64,000 nucleotides of DNA from CAZLFQ01 sp964625465 (GCA_964625465.1 CAZVFD010000004.1:24111-88110); one strand, 5' to 3'; counted from the stretch's first letter, positions 52,873 to 61,603 are shown. Translations and numbers: made by a program. Notes: generated by a model from the letters alone, not told the origin.

Positions 52873-53201
52873 TGGTTAAGTTGCTCAAATCGTCAATTAC
52901 TACCTATCTCTTTATTCTAGCCATTTCGGCTGCCTTTTTGTTCGCCATTAAACATAAAGTTCAAGTACTAAATAAACAGTTAAATGAGATAAATACAAAG
53001 ATCATTTCTGAAAAAGAAAACATTCATATTTTGAAAGCCGAATACACTTACCTTACAAACCCAAAGCGCATAAAAAAATTAGTTGATTCAAACTTGGCAT
53101 TGCAAACTATTAAGCCTGATCAAATTATAGAACCAAGTGATATAAGACCTGCTCCGCCAAAACAAGACGTTGCAACAGCTCCAAGTGAGGTGGCGCAATG
53201 A
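52872..53201 (+). CDS. ftsL: FtsL-like cell division protein
   Basis: A 109-residue bitopic protein: short cytoplasmic start, membrane helix (ITTYLFILAISAAFLFAI) and a periplasmic coiled coil (about 33-70) that ends in the NPKRIKKLVDSNLALQTIKPDQI region. FtsL joins FtsB and FtsQ to activate FtsI and FtsW. Sequence identity in this family is low; the call rests on size, topology and the place between rsmH and ftsI. It overlaps ftsI by four bases. Confidence 0.85.
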   Translation: MVKLLKSSITTYLFILAISAAFLFAIKHKVQVLNKQLNEINTKIISEKENIHILKAEYTYLTNPKRIKKLVDSNLALQTIKPDQIIEPSDIRPAPPKQDVATAPSEVAQ

Positions 53202-54907
53202 ATTCTAAAATTAAAGAGCGTTTTTCGTTTATACCCACTTCCAAAGTCGTTGAGGATTCAGCTTTGGAAATAAGCCGTAATCGCTTGGCCGTTGTTTTGG
53301 TGGCAACTTGCTTCGTATTTATAGTGTTAGTTTTTAGGCTATTCGAGATTAGCTTATCTAATTCTGAAGATATCAAAGTAAGCACAAAAACTAGAAGCAC
53401 AGAATTTTTCGTTCAAAGAGCGAGCATTACCGATAGGAACGGCGCCATGCTCGCCGTGAATTTATCAACCGCATCTTTGTACGCCAATCCCAATGAAATT
53501 ATTGGCTATAAAGAAACAGCAGCAGAGCTTTGCAAAAACTTAGAAATTAAAAAATGTTCTGACTTAGTTGATACTCTAAAACCAGGTAAAAGTTTTGTTT
53601 GGATTAAAAGACACCTTACACCAAAAGAGCAGCAAGCAGTAAATGATCTTGGCCTTCCAGGATTATATTTCATTCGCGAAGAAAAACGTGTTTACCCTCA
53701 TAATAATTTATTCTCACATATTTTAGGATTCGTTGATTTGGATGGGAATGGCATTTCTGGCGTAGAGAGACAATTTGATGAATATCTTTCAAATAACAAC
53801 AAGCCTTTGCAACTGGCGTTAGATTTAAGAGTACAAGAAGTTCTAAGAGAGGAACTCGCGGCACAAGCACAATTGCATAATGCGATTGGTGCATCAGGAA
53901 TTGTTATGGATGCGAATACTGGTGAAGTAGTTGCGATGGCGAGTCTACCAGATTTTGATCCTAACCATGCTGGCAGCGCTAAAGAAAGACAAAGGTTCAA
54001 CCAAGTTACACTTGGCGTCTATGAGATGGGGTCGACTTTCAAAGTTCTTACAACCGCTATGGGTATTGATGGTAATTTTATTAGAGTAAACGATGCATTT
54101 AATACCGACGCAACTGTCATGGTCGGCAACCACAAAATTAGTGACTACAAAGGTAAAGGCGGTTTTCTATCTGTACCTGAAATTTTAATGTATTCATCAA
54201 ACATTGGCACTGCACAAATTGGTATGAAAGTTGGCGTTACAAACCAGAAAAAATATCTAAATAAATTTGGGTTAATGCAACCACTTGATATTGAGTTACC
54301 AGAAAAATCTCGTTCACTTTACCCATCTGACAAACGCTGGAGTCAGGCAAGTTTAATTACCATAAGTTATGGCCACGGAATTTCTGTTACACCACTTCAC
54401 ACAGTTAGAGCTTTTGCATCTGTAGTAAACGGTGGAAAATTATTTAAGCCAACTTTATTAAAAGTAGACTCGCCTGAAGATTTGGATGCAGAGCAAATCT
54501 TAAACAGAGGCACTTCGGAAACAATGCGCAAAATGCTGCGCCTTGTTGTAACTGGTGGCTCAGGTAGGAAAGCTAATGCAGATGGATATGTTGTTGCAGG
54601 GAAAACTGGAACAGCAGAAAAAATTGTTGGCAACCGCTATAGCAAGAAATCAAATATAGCATTGTTCATCTGTGCATTCCCGATTGATGACCCAAAATAC
54701 GTAGTTATGATTATGATCGACGAAGCAAAGGCTAATTCAATAAATGGCGGTTATACTACAGGCGGAACGCTAGCAGCGCCAGTCGCAGGCAATGTGATTT
54801 CCCGAATTGCTCCTATACTTGGTGTGAAGCCACGTAAAGCTGAAGATCCTGAGGTTCAAGAAAAACTATCCCTTGTCTACGAAGCTAGGTATAAAAAGGC
54901 TAAATAA
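53198..54907 (+). CDS. ftsI: Peptidoglycan transpeptidase FtsI (PBP3)
   Basis: A 569-residue division-specific class B PBP. One membrane helix near residues 30-50 precedes the dimerisation domain. The transpeptidase site shows GSTFK (Ser), SSN and KTGTAEK. The end of the protein is LSLVYEARYKKAK. Starts by overlapping ftsL (ATGA). murE would normally follow, but instead there is an unknown gene and a second copy of this 3' end 770 bases later. Confidence 0.95.
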   Translation: MNSKIKERFSFIPTSKVVEDSALEISRNRLAVVLVATCFVFIVLVFRLFEISLSNSEDIKVSTKTRSTEFFVQRASITDRNGAMLAVNLSTASLYANPNEIIGYKETAAELCKNLEIKKCSDLVDTLKPGKSFVWIKRHLTPKEQQAVNDLGLPGLYFIREEKRVYPHNNLFSHILGFVDLDGNGISGVERQFDEYLSNNNKPLQLALDLRVQEVLREELAAQAQLHNAIGASGIVMDANTGEVVAMASLPDFDPNHAGSAKERQRFNQVTLGVYEMGSTFKVLTTAMGIDGNFIRVNDAFNTDATVMVGNHKISDYKGKGGFLSVPEILMYSSNIGTAQIGMKVGVTNQKKYLNKFGLMQPLDIELPEKSRSLYPSDKRWSQASLITISYGHGISVTPLHTVRAFASVVNGGKLFKPTLLKVDSPEDLDAEQILNRGTSETMRKMLRLVVTGGSGRKANADGYVVAGKTGTAEKIVGNRYSKKSNIALFICAFPIDDPKYVVMIMIDEAKANSINGGYTTGGTLAAPVAGNVISRIAPILGVKPRKAEDPEVQEKLSLVYEARYKKAK

Positions 54908-54929
54908 ATATTATTAGTTTGAAGAAGTT

Positions 54930-54949
54930 CCCCAATATTTATATTGAGG
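54930..54949 (+). terminator. Stem-loop after ftsI
   Basis: Arms CCCCAATAT and ATATTGAGG, one mismatch, two-base loop, 22 bases after the ftsI stop. Followed by TTT only, so weak as an intrinsic terminator. Confidence 0.35.
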
Positions 54950-55005
54950 TTTGAGTACTGTTGTGATATTTAGCATGGGATTTTAACAGTAACTTTAATG
55001 TATGT

Positions 55006-55527
55006 ATGACAACAATAATGTCTAAAATTATAGCAGAAAAATTCCCTAGTATCGTCACAGATAAAATAGAGGTGATTAGAAAGACCTATCAAATTCTTTT
55101 TGAGATAATGAAAGAGACAAATGAGAATTGCTCAAATCGTATAAAAATCTTTGATTCTAACAGACATGGCGTAGCAGAAGAACAGTTTTCCTCTTCGATT
55201 ACCAAAGATAAAATGATTAAATTGGATAATATTTGCAGAAGTTTCTTAGCTAAACATGAGTCTCTAATAGAGATGTATAATGAAAGGAGTGTTTGCTTCG
55301 GTTGGGGAGACGCTCCCAATGCTGAGTTTAAGGATCTGGATTTTGCTTTAGAATTTGTTAAAGACAAAATGGTTTTTATGAAATGCATTAACTATCTAGA
55401 TAATAAAGAAGCGGCTGCAGGGTTTTTAGAGCTTGAGCAACTGAAAAGTAGTATTGAAGAATACTCAAAAGAGCTTGTTTTAGATATGTTAGCAGAAGTG
55501 AGTCCTGATAGTCTCTATCCAAGTTGA
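55006..55527 (+). CDS. Unknown helical protein between two copies of the ftsI tail
   Basis: A 173-residue all-helical, soluble protein (KIIAEKFPSIVTDKIEVIRK, ICRSFLAKHESLIEMYNERS) with a short GWGDAPNAEF loop in the middle. No motif recognised. It sits in the 770-base segment between ftsI and the duplicated ftsI tail, so it is likely the cargo of the insertion. No transposase or integrase seen. Confidence 0.65.
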   Translation: MTTIMSKIIAEKFPSIVTDKIEVIRKTYQILFEIMKETNENCSNRIKIFDSNRHGVAEEQFSSSITKDKMIKLDNICRSFLAKHESLIEMYNERSVCFGWGDAPNAEFKDLDFALEFVKDKMVFMKCINYLDNKEAAAGFLELEQLKSSIEEYSKELVLDMLAEVSPDSLYPS

Positions 55528-55672
55528 TACTAGGTTTGAGGGAGAAAGGGATTTATCCCTGTTGATTGAGAAAGGTAGTTTTTGCTCCTCAAGCAATGTT
55601 CTCCATCCATAAAGCTGGACATCTATAACGAGTCTCAGTGGACATTTATATGTGCGCTGGACTTAGATAACA

Positions 55673-55717
55673 CTCTCTCTTGTCTACGAAGCACGATACA
55701 AAAAGGCTAAGAATTAA
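55673..55717 (+). pseudogene. Duplicated last codons of ftsI (ghost of a second 3' end)
   Basis: The frame reads LSLVYEARYKKAKN then TAA, matching the ftsI end LSLVYEARYKKAK. It shares the 14-mer CTTGTCTACGAAGC with ftsI at 54872-54885. The Ala, Arg and Tyr codons differ (GCA CGA TAC against GCT AGG TAT) while the residues are the same. That synonymous divergence says it was coding until recently and came from a different lineage or copy. There is no upstream coding sequence. Confidence 0.8.
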
Positions 55718-55729
55718 TCAATTTTACAC

Positions 55730-55801
55730 GTCATCGCGAACGCAGCGTGGCTATCCAGGTCTTAAAAATACTGAATTGCTTCGTGAAGAACTCGCAATGA
55801 C
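55730..55801. repeat. Palindromic dispersed-repeat-like element (72 bases)
   Basis: Left arm begins GTCATCGCGAACGCAGCGTG and right arm, read in reverse complement, begins GTCATTGCGAGTTCTTCACG; both continue to CAG. Ends GTCATxGCGA inverted are like the common GTCATTGCGAG...CTCGCAATGAC repeats found across many bacteria including Rickettsiales. It lies 12 bases after the ftsI ghost. Confidence 0.7.
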
Positions 55802-55906
55802 AAATATTAAAAGAATATTGCTTTCTCATCTGTCATCGAATATTTTAACTTTTACAAGCATGACAAGATTGTTACGTTGGAATAGGCAAACAAATATGTC
55901 TAATCT

Positions 55907-56332
55907 TTACAAGCGAGTGCACGCTGTGTAAACAGCTGCACCAGCAGCGCCTATTGCTAAACCTCCCCGCAATACTTCAGGACTGGTGTTCAGTGTTCCC
56001 CAGAAAGTAGCCACTCCAATAGTTCCTACTGTTGCATATTTTGCCAATCTTTGAACTGATTGCAATGCAGTACCTGCAGTACTTAAGTCCGCTATTAAGG
56101 CAAACACACCAGAGCTGAAGGCCATTACTGTTCCCCCAGCTGTTATGCCAGCTGCCAAAGGAAGTACTATATCATTAAAAAAGCCCCTATCTTCTTCATT
56201 TTTTCGCCTATAATGTCTTTCTGCAGAACACATTGCATCGACGCCAGCCATTCCTGCAAAGCATAATGTTATAGGGTTCACTGCCCCAATAAGAGCCGCA
56301 TCTCTGATACATTCTATTCTTTTATCGTTCAT
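55907..56332 (-). CDS. Small membrane protein of unknown function
   Basis: A 141-residue Gly/Ala-rich protein with three to four hydrophobic stretches (AALIGAVNPITLCFAGMAG, IVLPLAAGITAGGTVMAFSS, VLRGGLAIGAAGAAVYT) and a basic loop (RHYRRKNEED). No family recognised. A TTTATTAATTAGC spacer follows to ispG, which is divergent. Confidence 0.6.
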   Translation of the reverse strand: MNDKRIECIRDAALIGAVNPITLCFAGMAGVDAMCSAERHYRRKNEEDRGFFNDIVLPLAAGITAGGTVMAFSSGVFALIADLSTAGTALQSVQRLAKYATVGTIGVATFWGTLNTSPEVLRGGLAIGAAGAAVYTACTRL

Positions 56333-56448
56333 TTGAATCCTTTCATTTATTAATTAGCAAGTGTTTATACAAGCTTTCAAGCCACTTTGCAATGAAATTC
56401 CTGCCTTTGATGCCTATGTTCTATGTTATAGCCCAAAAACATAACCCA

Positions 56449-56477
56449 TTGCCCTAAGGTTCTCTTTTTGCTATAAT
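56449..56477 (+). promoter_or_regulatory. Candidate promoter of ispG
   Basis: -35 TTGCCC (56449-56454), 17-base spacer, -10 TATAAT (56472-56477, perfect), 24 bases before the ispG ATG. Confidence 0.65.
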
Positions 56478-56501
56478 CCCAGCAAATATAGGGCATGGCT
56501 G

Positions 56502-57734
56502 ATGGTCGCAATTCAAGGAATCAAGAAAATAAATACCCACAAAGTAATGGTGGGGGATGTATCAATTGGTGGTGATGCACCTGTGCGTGTGCAATCAATG
56601 ACTGATACAGACACTGCTGATTGCGATGCAACTGTAGCTCAAATCATTGATCTAATTAGAGCTGGCTCGGAACTAGTGCGCATAACAGTGAACAATGAAG
56701 ATGCCGCAAAACAAGTTCCTTATATCAAAGATAAGTTATTAGCTAAAAATTATCTAACACCAATAGTCGGTGACTTCCATTACAACGGCCATACTTTGCT
56801 ACAAAAATATCCAGACTGCGCAAAAGCTTTAGACAAGTATCGTATCAATCCCGGTAACGTTGGCTTCGGTGAGAAGCAAGACAAACAATTCCAGATGATA
56901 GTTGAGCAAGCAATTCTCCATAACAAACCAGTAAGGATTGGTGTGAACTGGGGAAGTCTAGATCAAGAACTTGCTACAAAATTAATGGATGAAAATTCTA
57001 AGTTACCTAATCCAAAATCGGCTGATGAAATTATGCGTGAAGCATTAATCCTGTCTGCGCTAACCAGTGCAGATAAAGCGGTTGATATTGGGCTAGCAAA
57101 AGATCGCATCATAGTTTCGTGCAAAGTAAGTAAAGTGCAAGATTTGATTGCAGTTTACAGAGAGCTTGCTGTGCGTTCGCAATATGCACTTCACCTAGGT
57201 CTAACGGAAGCTGGCATGGGTTCGAAAGGCATTGTTGCATCGACTGCTGCATTATCAGTTTTATTACAAGAAGGAATTGGTGACACCATTCGTATTTCAC
57301 TAACTCCAGAACCAGGTGCGAAACGCGAAAAAGAAATTATCGTTGCTCAAGAAGTTTTACAAACTATGGGGCTTAGATCGTTCAGCCCAATGGTAACATC
57401 TTGCCCTGGATGCGGCAGAACTACATCAACTTTCTTTAGAGATTTAGCTGATCAAATTCAAACTTACATCAGAACTAATCTGCCAGAATGGAAGAAGCAA
57501 TATACTGGCATTGAGAACTTAAACATCGCAGTTATGGGTTGCATCGTAAATGGCCCAGGGGAGAGCAAGCATGCGAACATCGGTATAAGTTTACCAGGAA
57601 AAGGAGAGTCACCAGTGGCTCCAGTATTTATTGATGGTAAAAAAGCACATACCTTGCGTGGTGAAACAATAGCTCAAGACTTCCAAAAAATTCTTTTGGA
57701 TTATGTTGATAAAAATTACTCAAAAGCCTCTTAA
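56502..57734 (+). CDS. ispG: 4-hydroxy-3-methylbut-2-enyl diphosphate synthase
   Basis: A 410-residue IspG (GcpE). It has RVQSMTDTDTAD, the barrel segments DFHYNGH and RINPGNVGF, and the iron-sulfur cysteines in TSCPGCGRTT and MGCIVNGPGE. It reduces the cyclic diphosphate of the MEP pathway to HMBPP. With ispB it supplies isoprenoids and quinone tails. Confidence 0.96.
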   Translation: MVAIQGIKKINTHKVMVGDVSIGGDAPVRVQSMTDTDTADCDATVAQIIDLIRAGSELVRITVNNEDAAKQVPYIKDKLLAKNYLTPIVGDFHYNGHTLLQKYPDCAKALDKYRINPGNVGFGEKQDKQFQMIVEQAILHNKPVRIGVNWGSLDQELATKLMDENSKLPNPKSADEIMREALILSALTSADKAVDIGLAKDRIIVSCKVSKVQDLIAVYRELAVRSQYALHLGLTEAGMGSKGIVASTAALSVLLQEGIGDTIRISLTPEPGAKREKEIIVAQEVLQTMGLRSFSPMVTSCPGCGRTTSTFFRDLADQIQTYIRTNLPEWKKQYTGIENLNIAVMGCIVNGPGESKHANIGISLPGKGESPVAPVFIDGKKAHTLRGETIAQDFQKILLDYVDKNYSKAS

Positions 57735-57747
57735 AATCACATCTTTC

Positions 57748-57777
57748 TTGACTTGACCACAAAATATTGGATATAAT
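57748..57777 (+). promoter_or_regulatory. Strong candidate promoter of the HELAH protein gene
   Basis: -35 TTGACT (57748-57753), 18-base spacer, -10 TATAAT (57772-57777). It lies over the in-frame upstream starts at 57767 and 57776, which supports the start at 57806. Confidence 0.7.
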
Positions 57778-57805
57778 GGCGACTCTTGAACAAGAAGGGG
57801 AAATT

Positions 57806-58831
57806 ATGTCAGAATTTATTAAGTTAGCTCAACTTTCAAAAGCTAAGCAATACACTGTTCCAATGATTATTGCAGGGCAGAGCTCATGCTTTTTTGATAA
57901 GAAACTTGAGACTCTAGTGCCTAGTTGCAAGAATATCCCAAGCCTTATAAGTAAAGCCTATAAATTTGATAGCATGGTTAACAAGCTTATGAATGTTGCA
58001 GCCATACAATTACTAGAGTACGACACACCAATTCTGTGGTCTAATAATCATGAAAAATTAAAAGATAATAATTTAGTTAACGCCGAAGGAAAATCTATGG
58101 CAGCGACGCCAATTCGTGGAGCAGTACAGTTCTATCATGGGAGGAAGGAAGTAGAGAAGATTCTTTTCAATTTTAATGTAAAAGCACCAAACGGACCAGC
58201 CTCAGGTTTAGACGACTTATTCAGCAAAATACCACACGAATTAGCCCATTTTGTGTTTTTTGAATTCAGCCGTGATGCATATACTCATACTCTTTTGCCA
58301 TATAAAAATAATGATCAGAAAAATAAGTTTGAAACTCAAGCTAAGAAGGTTGTTTCAGAAGTCTTAAAAGAATTTAGTCAAGATGAAGTACCTACCTCAT
58401 TCAAAGATCTAAGAGATCAGTTTTGTGAAGAAGCAGATGAAATAAAATCTTCAATCATAAATTTACTTGTAAAAGAGGGCCGTGGTGGTAGTCAGAAAAA
58501 GCATTTCATTTTACTAAATAAACACGAAGAAGTTCTTAGTATTCAAACCGCACTTTGCCCGTATAACACCGAAGCTCTACAGCATGCTGAATTAGGAGTT
58601 AGGCATTTTGAACAAATTAATAACGGGATTGAAGCCAATCTTGGTGTGCATTACCAAGATTTAACTTACTTAGAGCCACTTGCGGACTATACACTTGAAG
58701 TACTCTACCCAGAATTCGATAAGTATATTTCTGAGCACTGCCAAGCTAGCAAAACATATAAGTGCCATTTTGATAAGAACACCGAGCTAGTAGGAGTTAC
58801 ACTAATCGAGCCAATTGTGGATTGCCAATAA
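57806..58831 (+). CDS. Putative zinc metalloprotease-like protein (HELAH motif)
   Basis: A 341-residue protein from ATG 57806 (AAGGGG ribosome binding site; promoter as listed). A zincin motif, IPHELAHFVFF, gives H144, E145 and H148. The region before it is mixed alpha/beta; the later part has several His and Glu residues (EADEIKSS, HAELGVRHFE, H264 region) that could supply the third zinc ligand. No signal peptide. It is unlike the HEIGH protein at 12321 in sequence outside the motif. Substrate unknown; a toxin or self-processing enzyme is possible. Confidence 0.72.
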   Translation: MSEFIKLAQLSKAKQYTVPMIIAGQSSCFFDKKLETLVPSCKNIPSLISKAYKFDSMVNKLMNVAAIQLLEYDTPILWSNNHEKLKDNNLVNAEGKSMAATPIRGAVQFYHGRKEVEKILFNFNVKAPNGPASGLDDLFSKIPHELAHFVFFEFSRDAYTHTLLPYKNNDQKNKFETQAKKVVSEVLKEFSQDEVPTSFKDLRDQFCEEADEIKSSIINLLVKEGRGGSQKKHFILLNKHEEVLSIQTALCPYNTEALQHAELGVRHFEQINNGIEANLGVHYQDLTYLEPLADYTLEVLYPEFDKYISEHCQASKTYKCHFDKNTELVGVTLIEPIVDCQ

Positions 58832-58866
58832 TACAGGCTGCCTAGGGCTGTAGCATTAACAATATT

Positions 58867-59478
58867 CTAGCCTTTATTCGATTTCAGGTTCGCAATCAAA
58901 ATTGCCACCATTGACAATAACGCCCCTGAGAACAGAATCGCACCTATTTCATAAGCCGAGTTACCTGCTCTTTGGCCATAGATTGCTATCATCAAATGCC
59001 CAGTTGCGAATAAGCTGACTTGATAAAAAGAAACCATATATTCTTTAGATGCTTTGAAATAGCTTCGGAACCACTCAAAGCTCATAAGTGCTGCAATCAA
59101 GTACGGAAATAAGTTAGCTAGTACTTTTATATATCCAGGATCTTGAAAATTATATAATTGCTCTCTGCGAATTATATCAACCATTTCTCCTCCACCCAAA
59201 AAGACACAGCAAGCTATTCCGCAATATCCCATAAATTTAAATGGGTTAGTTAGATACTTCGAAACCAACCTATTAAATCCCAATTTATCACCAAAGTTTA
59301 AGTCCACAAGTACTAGGCCACAGAGAGCAATCATTAACCCACCTAAACTTAAATCAATTCGAGGAATAATGGCAAGCATAGACCCACCTGCAGTAATAAG
59401 CATAGACCCCGCTAAATCTATGAGCTTAGCTAATCTTTTGATCGAGAAATTCATATTTTTATCCTTTGTAGATTCCAT
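58867..59478 (-). CDS. Multi-helix membrane protein of unknown function
   Basis: A 203-residue protein with about six hydrophobic segments (SMLITAGGSMLAIIP, GGLMIALCGLVLVDL, FMGYCGIACCVFLGG, FPYLIAALMSF, QVSLFATGHLMIAIYG, GAILFSGALLSMVAILIA). The N-terminus is basic. No family recognised. Its ATG follows the xseB stop directly, so the two are likely co-transcribed. Confidence 0.7.
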   Translation of the reverse strand: MESTKDKNMNFSIKRLAKLIDLAGSMLITAGGSMLAIIPRIDLSLGGLMIALCGLVLVDLNFGDKLGFNRLVSKYLTNPFKFMGYCGIACCVFLGGGEMVDIIRREQLYNFQDPGYIKVLANLFPYLIAALMSFEWFRSYFKASKEYMVSFYQVSLFATGHLMIAIYGQRAGNSAYEIGAILFSGALLSMVAILIANLKSNKG

Positions 59479-59739
59479 TTAGTCCTCTTGATTTTTAATT
59501 TCTATTGAACCATTTCTTAAATCAATACTATCTACTTTAAGCTTAGCATCAGCAAGAATTTTTTCGCAGTGCATTCTTAACTGATTACCTCGCCCATAAA
59601 GTTGGATGGCAATCTCAAGGTCAAGATTTCCGCTTTCTAGCTTTCTCACTATCTCCTCGAGCTCTTGAGAAGCCTTCTCAAACGAGAGTTCAGCTATGTC
59701 AGAATTTTTAGTAGTCTTTTTATCAGTACTTGCTACCAT
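59479..59739 (-). CDS. xseB: Exodeoxyribonuclease VII small subunit
   Basis: About 86 residues from ATG 59739 (MVASTDKK); a start 39 bases upstream would extend into the divergent promoter zone. Contains the XseB motif LSFEKASQELEEIVRKLESG and LDLEIAIQLYGRG. With XseA it degrades single-stranded DNA in repair. xseA is not here. Confidence 0.92.
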   Translation of the reverse strand: MVASTDKKTTKNSDIAELSFEKASQELEEIVRKLESGNLDLEIAIQLYGRGNQLRMHCEKILADAKLKVDSIDLRNGSIEIKNQED

Positions 59740-59789
59740 ATGGAATATAATATAGATGTTACACTGTGCAAAATACACTGAAAAAGACT

Positions 59790-60086
59790 ATGAAGAAAGT
59801 ACGAATTTACAACCCACCTAAAAGCGCCATGCAATCGGGTAAGGCCAACACAAAAAAATGGATACTAGAATCTATCCCAACAGATGCGCGTTTCGTTGAT
59901 CCTGTAACAGGTTGGACTGGGTCATCAGACATGCTTGCCAGCGAAATAAAACTCAAATTCAAAACCCTCCAAGAAGCCGAAGAATATGCTAAGAATGCTG
60001 GATTGGAGTACGAAATAATCGAACCTAAACAGCCAAAAACTAAAATCAAGTTCTACTCAGATAATTTTAAATTTGATTGCAAGTAA
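59790..60086 (+). CDS. NDUFS4-like accessory subunit of NADH dehydrogenase (complex I)
   Basis: A 98-residue protein from ATG 59790. It contains the ETC_C1 family pattern: W-I-L-E, then FVDPVTGWTGSSDM, then LKFKTLQEAEEYAKNAGLEYEI. Mitochondrial NDUFS4 and alphaproteobacterial homologues stabilise the NADH-binding module of complex I. It is a marker of the alphaproteobacterial lineage. yejB follows directly after its stop. Confidence 0.88.
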   Translation: MKKVRIYNPPKSAMQSGKANTKKWILESIPTDARFVDPVTGWTGSSDMLASEIKLKFKTLQEAEEYAKNAGLEYEIIEPKQPKTKIKFYSDNFKFDCK

Positions 60087-61154
60087 ATGCTCAACTACAT
60101 ATTCAAAAGATTGTTACTCATTATTCCAACTCTGTTTGCAATAGTGGTAATAAACTTCTTGATTGTTCAGCTAGCACCGGGTGGACCAGTTGAAAATATG
60201 GTTGCAAGGTTATCTGGTTTTAATCAGAGTGGCGGAGGAGAATCAGTAGCTTCTACATCATCACAAGTAGGCAGATATAAAGCTAGTCAAGGGCTGGATC
60301 CAGAACTAATAGAACAAATAAAAAAATTATATGGCTTTGACAAACCAGCACATGAAAGGCTTTGGATAATGATGAAAAACTACTCTACGTTTGAGTTTGG
60401 CGAAAGTTATTTCAGAAACAAAAGCGTAGTAAGCTTATTGATTGATAAGCTGCCTGTATCAATTTCGTTAGGACTCTGGTCAACACTTCTTATTTATTTA
60501 ATCGCAATACCTTTAGGCATTAAAAAAGCTGTGAAAAATGGAGAAAGATTTGACACCTGGACAAGTATGGTAATTATCATCGCTTACGCAATACCAAGCT
60601 TTTTATTCGCCATAATTCTCATCACGGTTTTTGGAGGCAATGGAATTTTTGGATTCTTTCCTATCCGCGGAATCACATCTTATGATTGGGATAGCTTGAG
60701 CACATTTGGCAAAATAAAAGACTACATTTGGCACATTACATTGCCAGTAATCTCTATTACAATTGCTGGCTTTGCAACTATTGCAATGCTTACTAAAAAT
60801 TCGTTCCTAGAAGAAGTAAACAAGCAGTATGTACTCACAGCTAGAGCTAAAGGTGTGCCAGAAGGTCAAATACTATATGGCCATATTTTTAGAAATGCTA
60901 TGTTGATTGTTATTGCTGGTATGCCAGACGCAATAATAAAAATCATGTTCACAGGCTCACTATTAATTGAAATTGTATTCTCACTTGATGGTATAGGACT
61001 ACTTGGTTATGAATCAGCAATTAGCCGAGACTATCCAGTGGTATTTGGAACGCTATTTATATTCACTCTTATAGGACTTATTGTAAATTTGATAACAGAT
61101 ATGGTATATGTGATGGTTGATCCAAGAATCAATTTTGAAAGTAATCAGGTCTAA
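60087..61154 (+). CDS. yejB: ABC transporter permease, YejB/OppB type
   Basis: A 355-residue permease with six membrane helices. The long N-terminal loop (APGGPVENMVARLSGF) and EAA motif region (LTARAKGVPEGQILYGHIFRNAM) resemble YejB, which with YejA, YejE and YejF imports peptides such as microcin C; related permeases carry di- and oligopeptides. The other Yej genes are not downstream, where holC lies instead, so the system is split or minimal. Confidence 0.88.
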   Translation: MLNYIFKRLLLIIPTLFAIVVINFLIVQLAPGGPVENMVARLSGFNQSGGGESVASTSSQVGRYKASQGLDPELIEQIKKLYGFDKPAHERLWIMMKNYSTFEFGESYFRNKSVVSLLIDKLPVSISLGLWSTLLIYLIAIPLGIKKAVKNGERFDTWTSMVIIIAYAIPSFLFAIILITVFGGNGIFGFFPIRGITSYDWDSLSTFGKIKDYIWHITLPVISITIAGFATIAMLTKNSFLEEVNKQYVLTARAKGVPEGQILYGHIFRNAMLIVIAGMPDAIIKIMFTGSLLIEIVFSLDGIGLLGYESAISRDYPVVFGTLFIFTLIGLIVNLITDMVYVMVDPRINFESNQV

Positions 61155-61156
61155 TC

Positions 61157-61603
61157 ATGTCTGAAGTTATTATTTATAAGCTTACAAATAATCCGTGGAA
61201 AAAAGTTTTTCCAAAGCTACTAGAGGGTGTACTGAATAAAGGAAATAGGATTCACGTTTACTGCAATAATGAGTCAATCGCCGAGATAGATGATTTATTA
61301 TGGTCCTATGAGCAACTATCTTTCTTGCCTCATGCAACGGCCGATGATCCTCACCCCGAAGATCAACCAATTATTCTTAGTAACAAACCTTTTTCTAAGA
61401 ATGGTGCCAAAGTCCTTGCCATAGCCAATGACATAATTCCAGAAAATCACCATGAATTTGATAAAATTCTGTGCGTTTTTGATCAATCAAAACATGGATC
61501 TATAGAATCTTTCATTAAACAATGTGATGAAAAAAAACTGCACAAGAGTTTATTCATTCAAAATGCTCAAGGTAGTTGGGATAAGGTTGAAAACATTTTA
61601 TGA
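61157..61603 (+). CDS. holC: DNA polymerase III subunit chi
   Basis: A 148-residue HolC. The key segment DDLLWSYEQLSFLPHATADD followed by PEDQPIILS is highly typical of the chi subunit. Chi links the clamp loader to SSB (ssb is also in this window) during replication. It starts three bases after yejB and overlaps the next small gene by four bases (ATGA). Confidence 0.93.
   Translation: MSEVIIYKLTNNPWKKVFPKLLEGVLNKGNRIHVYCNNESIAEIDDLLWSYEQLSFLPHATADDPHPEDQPIILSNKPFSKNGAKVLAIANDIIPENHHEFDKILCVFDQSKHGSIESFIKQCDEKKLHKSLFIQNAQGSWDKVENIL

Larger units (their letters stand above)
55528..55906. other. Intergenic region with remnants
   Basis: Contains a 14-residue ftsI tail copy (55673-55717), a palindromic repeat (55730-55801), a short AGGGAT/ATCCCT hairpin near 55547 and two copies of a TGGACATxTATA motif near 55617 and 55640. 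I see no gene in it. Confidence 0.6.

Noticed and set aside
55680..55931. Plus-strand open frame of 83 residues running through the ftsI ghost and the palindromic repeat
   Set aside because: It starts at a TTG with no ribosome binding site, is out of frame with the ftsI tail and consists mostly of repeat sequence.
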